A stretch of 64,000 nt of DNA from Eretmocerus hayati (GCA_029851415.1 CM056743.1:77270186-77334185); one strand, 5' to 3'; positions 1-11,549 are shown, counted from the stretch's first letter. The notes: a model not told the origin generated them from the letters alone. A program made the numbers and translations.

Positions 1-301
1 CGCCAGCGAAATATTACGAGGGTCAAATCATTTTGTAAATTGGGGCCAGGCAATAAATAATTATTGAGTGATTTACCAGTACCTGTTTTTTGAGATGCGT
101 TGAGCACAACGCGTATCTTTTCAGAATCCTTACAGGAGACTGCGTGATGAGGCAGGTAGCACGATCTGGGGTCTGGCAGGGTGGGATGCGGCAGCAGTCC
201 GATGTGGCCCAGTTGTTCATACTCCACCATGAATCCGGAGTACGCCTTGTCCAACTCGGGATCCCGACGCCGTTGACGCTCAAATCTCAGCAGGCATGCC
301 A
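1..301 (-). pseudogene. BEL/Pao reverse transcriptase, N-terminal fragment
   Basis: Reading 301 to 1 on the minus strand in a frame different from the upstream protease gives the conserved start of the BEL/Pao RT domain: a YSGFMVEYEQLGH segment, then CYLPHHAV, then IRVVLNASQKTGTGKSLNN. These correspond to the fingers region of the RT. The coding sequence is open to the window edge, so catalytic motifs lie outside. A frameshift close to 302-330 separates it from the protease frame. The 86-codon frame on the same strand overlapping here is in the wrong phase and is a shadow. Confidence 0.7.
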
Positions 302-311
302 CAGCTATGTC

Positions 312-1658
312 TCATGAATCTGAAAACGAAGCTCCATTGAAGTTTTTTGCGAAGGGCAAGCGCACTAAAAAACGTCCTTCGTCGGTACGTGTAACGGTAG
401 ACAGAAAATAATCTTCGCAGTATTTTTCTTCTGCCTTTAGGAGACGAATAGCTGGCAGGTCTTCAACTTCAAAATATTTCGAAAGTTGCTCTGATAGGGG
501 TTTATCAGTTGACGTGTGGAACGTTTGAACGACGCGAGATTCTGTAGACTCTACAGTCGACGCAGTGACCCCCGTCAAAATCCAGCCCAGCGCTGTATTT
601 TGAGCAGTTGGAGTTTTGCTCGGACCCTTTCGCAAATCAGCACGAAGAATTTCGCTATATACTTCTGTGCCAAGAAGACAGTCTATTTTTGCCGGTCGGA
701 AAAATTCTGGGTCGGCTAGGGTCAGTCCCTCCAAATGGGACCAGTCCCCACACTGCTGCACTGTGGCACTTGGAAGAAGCGCTGTGAGTTGTGGCAAGAC
801 GAGAGCCTCCAAATGCCAAGAAAATTCACTATTAACTTTCGAAAGAAGTGTGAGAGACACTTCACTTGTAGACACCACTGAACGTTCATTTTCGATGGTG
901 TTTATGCCCAATTTCAATTTCCGGGAGGGTAAGTTCAAAGCCTGTACGACGCGATCAGCAACGAAAGAACAGTCCGACCCGGGATTGATCAGAGCGCGAG
1001 CTTCCAATTTTTGCCCGTGAGGCGCTTGTAAAATAATCCTGGCTGTTGCCAGTAGCCGAGGTTGTTTTGCAAATGCAGCTAAATTATGCACGAAATTGCC
1101 GTTAGTTCTTTGCAAATGAGCGTTTGAATTGTCACCGTCTGTTGGTGGCTTGTGGTGGCCGCCTGATTTCTCCATATGCAATTTTGAATGATGGGGTTGT
1201 TGACAAAAAGTGCACCGAAAAATAGACGAACGTTTATCCGCGAAGTGACCTGGACGTAAACAGTTTATACAGAGTTTGTTCGATTTACAGAACTCAAAAT
1301 GATTAAAAACTGACAGTTTTAAACATTTCTGACACCTATGAAGATGGTGTTTGCCTTTACAACACACACAAGGTGCCATAGTTTTGGCTGCAGATTCACC
1401 CGAAGAATTCCCAAAATTTGTATTGGCAGACCTGTTTCCGAAGTTGCCACGTGATCGGTTATTGTTGGAATTTTGCGACGAATTATTTGAGGAGGTAGGC
1501 TGGCTGAGCCCAAGATGAGCTGTATTTAATGAATCAATACGATCTTCGATGTACTTTTTAATTGATTTGTACGTTGAAAAACCCACAATCGATTCCTGAC
1601 GAATGGTCCAATTTCCCCTAGTAGGTGCATCGAATTTACGGACAATTAAATGGACCAA
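312..1658 (-). pseudogene. BEL/Pao gag-pol middle part: zinc knuckles and aspartic protease
   Basis: Continuation, in the same frame, of the gag segment at 1689-2444. It carries Cys/His-rich motifs (CCKGKHHLHRCQKC and CINCLRPGHFADK) typical of BEL/Pao Gag, followed by an aspartic-protease region. In the protease the catalytic triplet region reads ALINPGSDCSF, where the usual Asp-Ser/Thr-Gly is Asn-Pro-Gly-Ser-Asp, suggesting decay or a divergent active site. The C-terminal part contains the LGTEVYSEIL and LGWILTG signatures of the DUF1758 family. The frame ends at 312 where the RT continues in another frame. Confidence 0.75.
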
Positions 1659-1688
1659 CCAACAATCGTAATGATCTACAGGACATTC

Positions 1689-2444
1689 TCAATCCTTGAG
1701 GCCTTGCACAGCCTCCTCCGCCAAATTCAAAATTTCCGCCAACGACTCAGCTGATTTTTCCTTGATTGAGGGCAAATTGATCAAAGCTTCTAAATGTATG
1801 CGTAACCTAAGACGTGGATTGTCATAGTGACGACTCAATTTTTCCCAAGCTGTATCAAAGTTAGTTTCAGTGAGTCTAGTACCCTTAAGCAATTTAGCAG
1901 CGTCCTCTTTTACAGCGCAAAGTAAGAGCTGAACCTTCACTGAGGAAGCGAAAGGTTTATTGACAACAATAGATTTGAGCTGATCTTCAAACAGCTCCCA
2001 ATCGCTTTGTTTACCTGAAAATTCAGGGACTTCTATATGGGGCATTGACTGCACTTCCGCAGAAGCTTGGATAAATTGCCGGGTGTCAAAAACTGTAGCT
2101 GCTTGGTTGGGATTAGCTGACGAATTTGCATCTGAGGTACGCGGCAGGGTATACTCTATTTTAGCGATTTTTTCTAAGCGCCAAGTGCGAGCATCACAAT
2201 AAGCTTCCTCGGTTACTTGAAACACCTGACTTTTGAAATATCCTTGCTCTTTGAGTGTTGAGCGATGCGGATATAATTCGTCGTGACGCGCAACGAAACT
2301 CGACCAATAACCTTCCAGTACACCGATTCTTGTTTTAAGATACGCGGGCGTGAGCTTGGCTTCGCCACGTTTCTTTGTATTGTCAACAAAGTTCGTGATC
2401 CAGCCGTGCTCGTCCATCTGACGCGACAATAATTCTGAAGTCAT
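1689..2444 (-). pseudogene. BEL/Pao gag, N-terminal part (DUF1759-like)
   Basis: Capsid-region protein of the BEL/Pao element. I place the start at the ATG at 2444 (it begins MTSELLSRQMDE) rather than the longer open frame to 2510, whose extra 22 codons look like leader. The second half matches the usual Gag core of this family: a segment around PEFSGKQSDWELFEDQ, then a stretch ending HYDNPRLRLRIHL and a helical tail. The frame ends at TGA 1689-1691, but the same frame continues directly into the downstream zinc-knuckle/protease segment, so the stop is a nonsense mutation within one original ORF and not a natural terminus. Confidence 0.75.
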
Positions 2445-2510
2445 TTTCGGATGAAAATCCACGGACACTACACAGCAACGAGACGGGCAAACGAATGAAT
2501 TAAATACCAA

Positions 2511-3490
2511 AAATTAAACCAATCAGTTCCCGATACCCAGCTCGAGTTGTAAAATTGACGCAAATACGCTGAAAAGCGAGTCAATTTCACCGTTTCAAAA
2601 TACGTGAACGCGTGCTGAAAAGCTAAGCGAGTCTACTGTATTTTATACCATAAAATAAACGACACAAACGATTAAGTTAGCCAGGCTCTGACAAGTACGC
2701 CGGCATGCACACGCGAATTGGGGATATACTACAAATCGCGATATAACATCGCGCGAGCGAGCGCAATAATGTCAAACCGATATACGCTTCAGTATATGGG
2801 ACCTATCTTGCTCGTAGCAGAGGACTAGAGCGATGCGGTAACAGCTGCGCGAGTCTCAGCTGATGCGCTCGCGGGGGGTATGCAGCGCGGCAACAATGCT
2901 GCCAGCTGCTTGAGATAAGCGGTGGAGCGGGGTTGAGGGGAGAGAAGGAGAGAGAGCGCGCGACAAGTGCTGCGGCTCACCTATACACGTCTATACATGT
3001 ATCTCATGAGACTAATGGGTGAGAGAGAGAGGAACGATACATTCCCCTCCCGCGCTGCCTCTCTGCACTCTGCTCTCGACGACGATGTACTTGCCGTCGA
3101 GCCCCAGCCGATGACTGCTGGGTTGCACCACTGATGGTATGATGGTGCTGCAGATATGCAGGCCAGCTGCCCCGTATGGCCCAAGTGCCAGTGGGCTCTT
3201 CGATGACAATGCCACCCGAGCTCGCCGGCCGGCGAACTCGTAAGTCCGGGGTGCGTCGTCCGCTGGTGCCGGTGCCAGGAAAGCCTAGATGTAGGCTCTG
3301 GTGCTGGCGTCTGCGATGCTGAAGATCCAGATGAGGGCGGGCAAACTCCCGCCAGACGCACAACACTTCACAGCACTAAGTCACTGCACGGCCTCACGAC
3401 ACTCCCGATTTTTGCGCGCGCGCGAAATTCCACACTCGCGGCACACAAAAAAATCACAAATCGAACAAAAATTCCGAGCACGATCCCTGC
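2511..3490 (-). other. BEL/Pao untranslated leader region, no gene recognised
   Basis: Between the gag start and the candidate primer-binding site lies about 1 kb, partly GC-rich (around 2700-3400). Several short overlapping open frames exist on the minus strand but none has recognisable domains. I read it as leader of the retrotransposon. Confidence 0.4.
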
Positions 3491-3504
3491 GCTCTGCTAC
3501 CAAA
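3491..3504 (-). other. candidate primer-binding site of the BEL/Pao element
   Basis: On the minus strand the sequence TTTGGTAGCAGAGC begins right after a possible LTR end (..CCCATCA). The TGG start fits priming by the CCA end of a tRNA; the following bases resemble methionine-tRNA type sites used by several retrotransposons. The tRNA identity is inferred. Confidence 0.4.
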
Positions 3505-3929
3505 TGATGGGACAGGGTGTTCCCATGGAACCCTGCATGTGGATCACTTGTGCTGGATATTTTAAGGATGTGGAAGCGTGGTGAGGTTCCACTGAATGAT
3601 CACTCACTGATTTTATGCTGATAAAATAAATTGAGAATATATTCTCTTTCAAAGTGTGCTTACATTACTGTGAAAAAGATTAATGCGCGAGTGTGGGCGC
3701 GGCGCGGAAAATTAAGGGGCCGGGAAGACGCGGTCACGAGGATGGCACCGGCGCGGTGAATATTTAAATATATGCAAGCAGCACAGCTGATGTTTGCTGC
3801 TTGCCGGACTGTGGCTAACTGCCGAATTTCGAGCTGCGAGAGAGACTCGCAGAGAAGAGCAGGGCGGATGACAAAATCATCAGGTGCCGATTCGGCCAAT
3901 GAGATCTAAATGATGTCACTCGCGTGACA
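3505..3929 (-). repeat. possible 5' LTR of the BEL/Pao element
   Basis: Minus-strand sequence from about 3929 (TGTCACGCG) to 3505 (CCCATCA) has TG...CA ends, contains a TATA-like stretch near 3773, and lies immediately upstream of the candidate primer-binding site. A second LTR copy is not in the window, so the boundary cannot be confirmed by comparison. A short palindrome GATGTCAC-TCGC-GTGACATC occupies its outer end. Confidence 0.35.
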
Positions 3930-3957
3930 TCGAGGGGAAATCGCGGGTCATAGCACC

Positions 3958-4362
3958 GTGCTCCAACTGCTGAATTTCCCTCGAATATTCGCAGGCTCGA
4001 GATACTTCAACAGATTGATTAGAGAGAGGAATGTCCTGATATTTAACATCCCTGAAACTATGAAGGAGCAAGCCATAGATAAGCTTCTTTCTCGTATGTT
4101 CAAACAAGCCCCATTCAAGATATCACAACTATCGTATGAAAGAATTGGGGTTGTTAGAAATGATCAGAATCAGAATAACCCAAGAGCTATGAAAATTGTA
4201 TTGGACTGTACTGATGATGTGAAGTGGGTCTTAGTTAATCAGAAGAATTTCTGCACTGGAAGTATCAAATGTAGTAATGACCGTACTCCTCAGCAATTGA
4301 AATTTTTGGCTAATGTTATTGATGAATGTAAAAAGCGTGAAGGAGAGGGTGAAGATGTTTAG
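3958..4362 (+). pseudogene. LINE ORF1 protein remnant
   Basis: The frame encodes an ORF1-like nucleic-acid-binding segment: an RRM-like stretch (RERNVLIFNIPE) and, towards the end, the conserved element DRTPQQLKFLANVIDECKKR found near the ORF1 C-terminus of Jockey-related LINEs. The frame stops at 4360-4362, but the same frame reads on as coding-like sequence until about 4553, so the stop is probably a disabling mutation. It lies directly upstream of the endonuclease, as expected for ORF1. Confidence 0.55.
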
Positions 4363-4504
4363 ATAAAATACATAAAAGTTATTCCAACTATCATTCCTGC
4401 TACGGATAAAATGAAAGACAATACAAAATTCAGAAAGGGTAAAACCAAACAAGCTAAAAAAGTTTCTACTGTTGAAGGTAATGACGTTTTTGGTACAAAC
4501 TTGA

Positions 4505-5359
4505 ATGGAGCTAGCAATCAAAAAGCGAAGGGGGAAAAAACTGATATCCAAGCATAATTACATGAATCTCTACTTGCAAAATGTGGGCAGTTTGGAAAAT
4601 AAGCTTGATGTTCTGAGAAATAGTATTGGAGCATCATCTATGGACTCTGATTTCATCGATATAGTGGAAATCTGGTGTGATGATTCAGTGTTGGACATTG
4701 ACCTCAGTGTGCCTGGCTATAATTGTGTAAGAGTTGACAGAGACTTTGATCAATGCCAAAAATCTAGAGGTGGTGGCATTGTGTTATATATCAAAAACCA
4801 TATAAATTTCCAAATAGTGAAGAAATTCTCCAGTGGTTTTGAACTGCTATTAGTCAGGGCAACTATCTATGGAAAGAGTGTGCTTATTATACTTTGTTAC
4901 CTGCCTCCAATATCTAGCTAAACAGCTGATAGATTCAGTGCCAACTATGATTACATTCAGGAATGCATTGACTCTGCAACTACAAAATTTCCTTCGGATA
5001 ACATCATACTGTGTGGAGACTTCAATCTACCAGGTGACAAATGGTTTTCGAGTGACAACATAGTATATTCAGCTGGTCAACATCCCAATTTGCATGTGAG
5101 AGATAGTATATCCTCGCTTGAACGAGGAGTGAACCAACTGTCTATGCCGCAGTGCTTTGGCTTTCCAAATGATAGAGGGAATATATTGAACTTGATTTTT
5201 ACTGATAAAAAAAACTGTAAGTGTCAGATAAGTGATGACCCGCTGATTGATGATGTACCTTTCCATTCAGGTTATTCTTTCAGTTTTGGTATTGGGACTA
5301 AACATGCGATAAGAGCTCTTATCTTTCGTCCGTGTTATTCTTATGGAAGACATCACTAG
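4505..5359 (+). pseudogene. LINE endonuclease (APE-type) remnant
   Basis: Starts with NLYLQNVGSLENKLD, the usual opening of Jockey-like endonucleases, then a GGGIVLYIKN segment, and (in a shifted frame around 5010-5045) the catalytic GDFNLPG box. Frames change near 4921, so at least one frameshift separates the two halves. The domain nicks target DNA for target-primed reverse transcription. Not functional in this copy. Confidence 0.65.
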
Positions 5360-5505
5360 CGTCGCCATATTGGCGCTGCAGTCCCATTTAAATTAACACA
5401 GAGGTTTACTCCTAATCCATACAGAAAGCTTGCTCAATTCATCTGATCTTCACTTTGACTACTTTAATGCAGACTTTGGAATGATTAATGATGAATTGAG
5501 CAAAA

Positions 5506-7153
5506 TTGATCGGAGAAATTTTTTTTGGTACTTTGATTAATATTGATACAGCAGTAGATAAGTTCTATACGTTACGATATCAAATCATAGGACGTAGTGT
5601 GCCAACCAAAAAGAGATTTGTATCAAATTATCCCAAATGGTTCTCAAAAAATATTAAGAAAGAGGTAAGAATTAAAAAAATACTCCATTTAAAGTACAAA
5701 AAAACCAATTTCAATGAAGATTATGTTGCATTTGGAACACAGAGGGCCAAATGTAGGAGACTGATTGCACGAGCATACAGAAAATATTTGAACATGATAG
5801 AATCAGAAATCAAAGTAGATAGCCGAAAGTTTTGGGGATATGTCTACCCCAAAGATAGTAATAACAAGATTCTAGCGAGGATGAAGTATGCCACGATGGA
5901 ATCAAAAGATACTTCAGGCATTGTATCTGTATTTGCTGAGTACTTCTCTTCCTTTTACAACTCACAGAGCTTGAATTTTATGAATAGTCCCCAAATTAAT
6001 GAGAGAGTTAATTTACCAATGACTTCTTCCTTGACAATTGGTCGTGATAAAATTCTAAATGCTTTACAAAATACCAAGAGTAGTCTTGGTTCAGGCCCTG
6101 ATGGAGTACATGCTTTTTTCACAAAGAACTGTGCTCTCTATCTCGCTGAACCTTTAGATATTTTGTTTAATTCCTCATTGAGTGTAGAGAAATTCCCTAA
6201 AATTTGGAAAAAGAGCTGGGTGTCTCCCATATCTAAATGAGGAGACCCACATTTGGTGAACAATCATAGACCCACATCGAAAGTTCCAATATTTGCGAGA
6301 ATCCTTGATTCATTGGTAGAGGATCATATTTCCTCTGTTTACTGTCATGCGATAATTCCACAACAACACGGCTTTATGCCCAGAAAATCAACAACCTCAA
6401 ATCTAGTTACTTTTACAGAATATATCGTTGACTCGTTTGATGAAAATATTCAAGTTGATGCTGTCTACTTTGATTTGATGGAAGCATTTGATTTAGTAAA
6501 CCACAACTTACTTGTACTCAAACTAAGTCAATTGGGTATAAGTGGATCATCACTCTCATGGTTTCAGTCTTATTTGACTGGCAGGACTCAGGCTGTCAGA
6601 ATGAATGGCAACACGTCAGACAATTTTGATGTAACTTCAGCTATGCCACAAGGATCCCACTTGGGAGCCCTTTTGTTCAACATATCTGTCAATGATATAA
6701 CCAGTGTGATAAAATATTTACATGCTCTTCTATTTGCGGATGATCTCAAAATCTACAGGAAAATTAGTAGCCACTTTGATGCTGTCTTGCTTCAGGAAGA
6801 TATATAGGCTTTACAAAAATGGTCTCATGATAACTTCATGAATTTTAATGTTGAAAAATGTAATGTCATATCTCTTTATCGCACAGAAAAAAATTCAACG
6901 CGAATATACATTCACTTTGAATGATTCATTTATTCAGAGAGTAAATGATATTCGTGACTTAGGTGTCATGATTGACTCTGGCCTTACTTTTACTTCTCAT
7001 TTGAGACTTATTCGGAATGAAGCATCAAGGATGTTGGCAATAATTCGTAGAAAAGCGCAAAAATTCAAAAACCCTGATACATTATGCACATTGTATTACA
7101 CGCTGGTTAGGTCACAATTGACTTATGCGTCATCCATTTGGGTACCACGATAA
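5506..7153 (+). pseudogene. LINE reverse transcriptase remnant
   Basis: Three open blocks form one RT. 5506-6240 holds the linker and first palm motif (SGPDGVHAFF). 6253-6807 is in the same frame after a single TGA at 6238-6240 and carries HGFMPRKST, AVYFDLMEAFD, MPQGSHLGALLF and the catalytic LLFADDLKIY. After a TAG at 6805 and a frameshift near 6900, 6915-7153 holds the thumb and C-terminal part (RDLGVMIDSGLTF, SQLTYASSIWVPR). The order matches Jockey/CR1 ORF2. The accumulated breaks show an old copy. Confidence 0.75.
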
Positions 7154-7805
7154 AAAGGTGAGATTAAAGAATTGGAAATTGTTCAGCATAAATTCCTGCG
7201 ATACCTAGCATATTTCACTGGCACATCTATGCTTCCTTTCTCACATGATTACTCAGAAATTGCGATTGAATGTGAATTTTGTTTCCTTGAATCATGATGG
7301 CAATATTAAGATATATTATATCTGTATACAATTCTTGGTAATTATGTCGACTCGAGTGAACTTTTATCTAGGGTGGGCTTACGTGTTCCCAATATGAGAC
7401 GGAGACCTCGAAATATTACTTTTTTCGTTGATCAGAGAATCTACAATCATGTTCCTCCGTTGCGCAGAATGTGTGATTTAGCTAATTAATTATGTAGTAA
7501 GCTTGACTCCTTTGCTTCGCCCATAGGCACATTTAAAAAACTTTGCAGAGAGGAAGTTTTTGTTTATGCTTGATAAATTTGTTCTCCATATGAGTAATAT
7601 AATTATGTTGAAATTTTGTTTATTTGATAAGTATAATACTTTATGAAATACCTGTTGTGTATCTCATTGATATATGATATATGGTTTATGATATGATATA
7701 TGATATGATATATAAGGCTCTCGAAGACTCGGTGGTCTTATGGCTGCAACCACGTCCCTTGGCCACTGGAGAGTTGGATGGTAGCAGCCAAGGGGGTGGT
7801 CGTGT

Positions 7806-8440
7806 CTACACGGAAAAATCGTTCTGCTATAAAACATAGCGTCAGATCACAGATGGCGCGGTCGCGCCACGTTTGACGAGTCTTGCGCACAATCAACGCC
7901 GGCTTCCCCGACATTCGTGAGGTGAGAACACGATTTGTGTTCCGACTTCATCTTTGCTGCGGCTGACTGCCTTGTTTGTGCCGCGACGCTCATATGTGAT
8001 TCGCGGGAGCGAGGATCGGGCCAGCACATATATATACGATTTGTTTACGTATCGCGGGTGGACGTAAACAAATCGCTCTATCATTATGATGATGTGGGTG
8101 ATGCATGCATTTCATAGTCCAGTAGTCAGAATTTATCTCGATGATTAACTCTTTTCCAAATCCCAAGCTCTCATGGGCGCGCGGCTTATGTACACCTTTT
8201 GTTCATAAGTTGGTCGATGTGTTGGTAACTGAGTGGTTATCACATCCGCCTATTACCCGGAAGGCTGCGGGTCGAATCCCAGTCGGTCTATTTTTTTTTT
8301 TTTTTTTTTTTTATAATGAGTTTTTTTTAAACATTGTGCAATGAGAATTGATTAACAACTGAATTAAATTCGAATGATATTTTATGAGATTATTTGATTA
8401 CTATCAGCGTTGCGCGATCTCATGAATAGACTCATACTTG
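7806..8440 (+). repeat. left arm of foldback element
   Basis: Inverted copy of 8610-9233. Conserved blocks shared with the right arm include the terminal CTACACGG, a region around 7847-8029, the tRNA-like module and a block near 8345-8440. Small open frames in the two arms are mirror images and are not genes. Confidence 0.7.
8213..8300 (+). ncRNA. tRNA-derived Pol III promoter module, left arm
   Basis: Contains an A-box-like TGGTAACTGAGTGG and a B-box-like GGGTCGAATCC about 30 nt apart, then a run of about 20 T residues at 8290-8312 that would end Pol III transcription. The A box is degraded relative to the right-arm copy. A cloverleaf acceptor stem cannot be formed convincingly, so this is tRNA-derived (SINE-like) and not a working tRNA. 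Confidence 0.5.
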
Positions 8441-8609
8441 TGATATATTCTCGTATATATACTATTACTGTTTGGTGTCCACGAAGACAAAAGGCAAGAT
8501 AAGATTTATTCTTAGAAAATTATTTCATTCGCTCATGTCAATTACAATGCTCATTCTGGAACATTTTTGTAATTTGTTATAACTACCAACTCAATATATT
8601 AAAAATATG

Positions 8610-9233
8610 TGTCTATTCGTGAGATCGCACAACTTTGATGGTATTACAATACACTCATGAAATATCATTCGGATTTAATTTAGTTGTTAATCAATTTTCA
8701 TTGCACAATGTTGAAAAAAAACTTATTATAAAAAAAAAAAAAAACAAATAGACCGATCGGGATTCGACCCGCAGCCTTCCGGGTGATAGACGGATGTGAT
8801 AACCACTCGGCTACCAACCCATCTACCAACTTATGAACAAAAGGTGTACAAAAGCCGCGCGCCCATGAGAGCTTGGGATTTGGAAAAGAGTTAATCAACG
8901 AGATAAGTTCTGACTACTGGACTATGAAATGCATGCATCATCTACATCATCATAATAATAGAGCGATTTGTTTACGTCCACTCGCGATACGTAAACAAAT
9001 CGTCTATATATGTGCTGGCCCGATCCTCGCTCCCGCGAATCGTACATGAGCGTCGCGGCACAAACGAGGCAGTCAGCCGCAGCAAAGATGAAGTCGGAAC
9101 ACAAATCGTGTTCTCACCTCACGAATGTCGGGGAAGCCGGCGTCGATTGTGCGCAAGACTCATCAAACGTGGCGCGACCGCGCCATCTGTGATCTGACGC
9201 TATGTTTTATAGCAGAACGATTTCTCCGTGTAG
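8610..9233 (-). repeat. right arm of foldback element
   Basis: Reverse-complement partner of 7806-8440, with scattered substitutions and small indels. Its outer end abuts directly on the 3' end of the RTE-like LINE. Confidence 0.7.
8748..8830 (-). ncRNA. tRNA-derived Pol III promoter module, right arm
   Basis: On the minus strand an A box TAGCCGAGTGG (8803-8813) matches the tRNA consensus fully, and a B box GGGTCGAATCC (8760-8770) differs at one position. A T-rich run follows (8731-8745 as A on the plus strand). The better promoter of the two arms; transcription would run outward from the arm into the central loop. Confidence 0.5.
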
Positions 9234-9341
9234 GCGAAATTGAGGATTGGTACGCAGCTGCATTCAGATGTTCTTGATGGAGAGGCCCGCTCGCCACGCG
9301 TACGCTCTCGCCTCCGCGACCATAGGAGGGTAAATGGGTTT

Positions 9342-11549
9342 TCATGTTGTTCTTCTTAACGCATCGACGTATTGTCGCCATATAGACCTGTTTCGTACTT
9401 GTGCTGTCCACTCCCTTCTGTTGCACCCTACTCCCGCCAGGTCTTCCCATACGTTATCAATCCATCGCATCCGAGGTCGACCCGGTGATCTTGAAAGTTT
9501 GAGATGACTTTCCATGACATCGCGAGCCATTCTACCCTCCCCCATCCTGGCTACGTATCCCGCCCATCTGGCTCGCTGGATTTTGATCATTCGTACTATT
9601 CGCGGGGTTCGGTACAGTCTGTCGAGTTCATTGTTGTGTAGTCTCCTCCAGCGACCGGTCCTCGTGTCTAATTTCATTCCGAAAATGCTTCTCAGGATTT
9701 TATTCTCGAAGGACGCGAGTTCGCACATTTGTCCCTTCGTTAGTGCCCATGTTTCGCACCCGTATAAAACCACCGGCCGGACTATGCTTTTGTACAAGGT
9801 GAGCTTTGACTCGCGTGTCAGTAGCTTATTTCGCAGTAGTTTTCGGATAAAGTTGTAGCTCATGGAACCCGCGTTGATTCTATTGGCGATTTCTTCGTTG
9901 ATGTCGTTATTCTTATTGATTATCGCACCGAGGTATTTAAAGTTTGGTACGGCTCCAAACGAGAAGTTTCCGGCCTGTAGAAATTCAGTGTCGTGTATGT
10001 CTGGGTTCCTGTCTGATCCCATGTATTTGGTTTTGTCTTCGCTAATCTCCAATCCGACCTCTTTTGCTCCCTCGATGATGATCTCAGCGTTATGTGCCAC
10101 GGCTTCTTCACTATTCCCGATAACGTCCAGGTCGTCTGCGTATCCTAGGACCTGGATGAGCTGGCAAACCCCGATCATTGGGAGACCTTTCGTGCTTTGT
10201 ACTAGTTGTCTGATAACATATTCTAGGATGAAGTTGAACAACGGAGGTGAAATCGCGTCCCCTTGTTTCAGACCGTTCTCAATGATAAATGGCTCCGATA
10301 GGCTTTGCCCGATCCTTACTCTCCCTTTCGTCCCCTCCAGTGTAGCTTCTATCGTTCTCACTAGCTCACTCGGTATACCTAAAAATTTGAGAATGGAGTA
10401 CATTTTGGATCTGTCGACAGAGTCGTACGCCTTCTTAAAATCGATGAATAAGTGGTGCACTGGTTCTCTCCCCTCCCACTTTTTCTCTTGGAATTGTCGT
10501 ACTGTGAAGATTTGGTCTGTTGTCGATCTGTTTTGTCGAAAGCCTGCCTGATATTCCCCTCCTATTGAGTTGACGTACTGAGTAAACCTTGTTATGAGAA
10601 TATTTGACAGAATCTTATAGCACGTGATGAGAAGTGAGATGCCGCGGTAGTTGTTACAGTTTCGTTTATCGCCTTTTTTGAAGGGTGGGATTATGATCAG
10701 GTTTTTCCACTCTTGTGGGATTTTTTCTCCCTCCCAGATCCGTTGAATGAGTATGTGTACTTGGGTTGCAAGCCGGATGCCCTCGTGCTTAAAGAGTTCT
10801 GCAGGTATTGAGTCGATTCCCGACGTTTTGTTATTTTTCAGTCGACGGATCGCATTTCTAACTTCTGCTAGAGATGGGGCTGGGACTAGCGGTTCTACCG
10901 TGTGGACTTCCGCATGGTTCTCGATTCGGCTACGGTTAACGTAGAGAAGACGGTCAAAATATTTTCTCCACTGCTCAAGTATTTCCGATTCATTTGAGAG
11001 TGGTTCTCCCGCGTCGTTTTTTATGACTTTTGTGTCCGATTTCCGAGGGTTCCTCAAAGTATCTAGTTCCCGAAAACCTAACCGCGTGTTTCTCTTCTTG
11101 AGGTGTTCTTGGATTCTCGCGATTTTTCTCTTGAGATGGGCTCGCTTTTTTTGTTTTATAAATTTATTGTATTCTCTTTGTGTTATTGAAGGTTGGACGT
11201 ATTCTGTTCCGTTTCGATTTTCTACCCGTTTTCGCCACGCTTCACTAAGTTCGTTCCGTTTGGCTCTACACTCGTCGTCGTACCAGGGCTGCTCTCTTGC
11301 CTTTTTTGCCTGGCCTATCGTGGATATTGCCGCACCTAGAAATACCTTTTTAAGAGAGTCCCATTGATTGTCGACTGTTTGTACCGCGTTGTGAGAGTTC
11401 TGTTGTTCTGATGTTTGTGATTGGATGTTTTGTGTGATCTTATTTCTATATTCTGCCCTGACTCCCGGCTTCTCTAGAATTTCGAGCTCGAACTTGATGG
11501 GTTTCACGCCATTATCGTTCTGTCTTTGGTGTTTTACTTTGTCTTTCAT
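9342..11549 (-). pseudogene. LINE reverse transcriptase (735 codons open)
   Basis: A long uninterrupted frame with all RT motifs: NNKTSGIDSIPAELF, KKGDKRNCNNYRGISLL, YQAGFRQNRST, FIDFKKAYDSVDR, LKQGDAISPPLFN and the catalytic VLGYADDLDV. A C-terminal region follows with RRLHNNELDRLYRTPRIVR and HVARM-like WAGYVARMGEGR segments. The RT frame itself is open throughout, but it is disconnected by a frameshift between 11549 and 11684 from the endonuclease that should precede it in the same polyprotein, so the copy is probably dead although relatively young. Confidence 0.8.

Larger units (their letters stand above)
1..3929 (-). mobile_element. BEL/Pao-like LTR retrotransposon, broken, cut by window start
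   Basis: Minus-strand LTR retrotransposon. In order from high to low coordinates it shows a candidate LTR and primer-binding site, a gag with a DUF1759-type core, zinc-knuckle and retroviral-type aspartic protease segments, and the N-terminal part of a BEL/Pao reverse transcriptase that runs off the window. Gag is interrupted by an in-frame TGA and the protease-RT junction is frame-shifted, so this copy cannot make an intact polyprotein. Family assignment rests on the Gag, protease and RT segments in BEL/Pao order. The outer limit near 3929 is inferred from LTR termini and is weak. Confidence 0.8.
3935..7715 (+). mobile_element. degenerate Jockey/CR1-type LINE retrotransposon
   Basis: Plus-strand non-LTR retrotransposon with, in order, an ORF1 C-terminal part, an apurinic-type endonuclease, a reverse transcriptase with an FADD catalytic box, and a tail of imperfect ATATG-type repeats at about 7670-7712, which serves as the 3' end of such elements. 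The ORF2 is broken by several stops and frameshifts (near 4921, 5360, 6238, 6805, 6900, 7151). The 5' boundary is approximate. Confidence 0.8.
7806..9233. mobile_element. foldback element with ~630-bp inverted arms and tRNA-like inserts
   Basis: The sequence from 7806 (CTACACGGAAAAATCGTTC) reappears reverse-complemented ending at 9233 (CTACACGGAGAAATCG on the minus strand). Arms of roughly 630 bp match along most of their length; a central loop of about 170 bp (about 8440-8610) is unpaired. No transposase is visible inside. Each arm contains a tRNA-like module followed by a long T-run. The unit sits between two LINEs. No convincing target-site duplication is seen, so whether it moved as a foldback/MITE-like transposon or arose by inverted duplication is open. 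Confidence 0.7.

Noticed and set aside
2981..3366. Overlapping minus-strand frames in the BEL leader as a gene
   Set aside because: Three frames overlap in GC-rich sequence; none has a recognisable motif.
8213..8300. A functional tRNA gene
   Set aside because: A and B boxes are present, but no acceptor stem forms and the T-run is typical of a tRNA-derived repeat.
8141..8898. Mirror-image 66-67-codon frames in both arms of the foldback unit as a conserved protein
   Set aside because: They are the same inverted repeat and overlap the tRNA-like module and T-run; similarity follows from the DNA repeat.
9514..11367. Plus-strand open frames opposite the RTE-like LINE
   Set aside because: Antisense shadows of the RT frame without domains.
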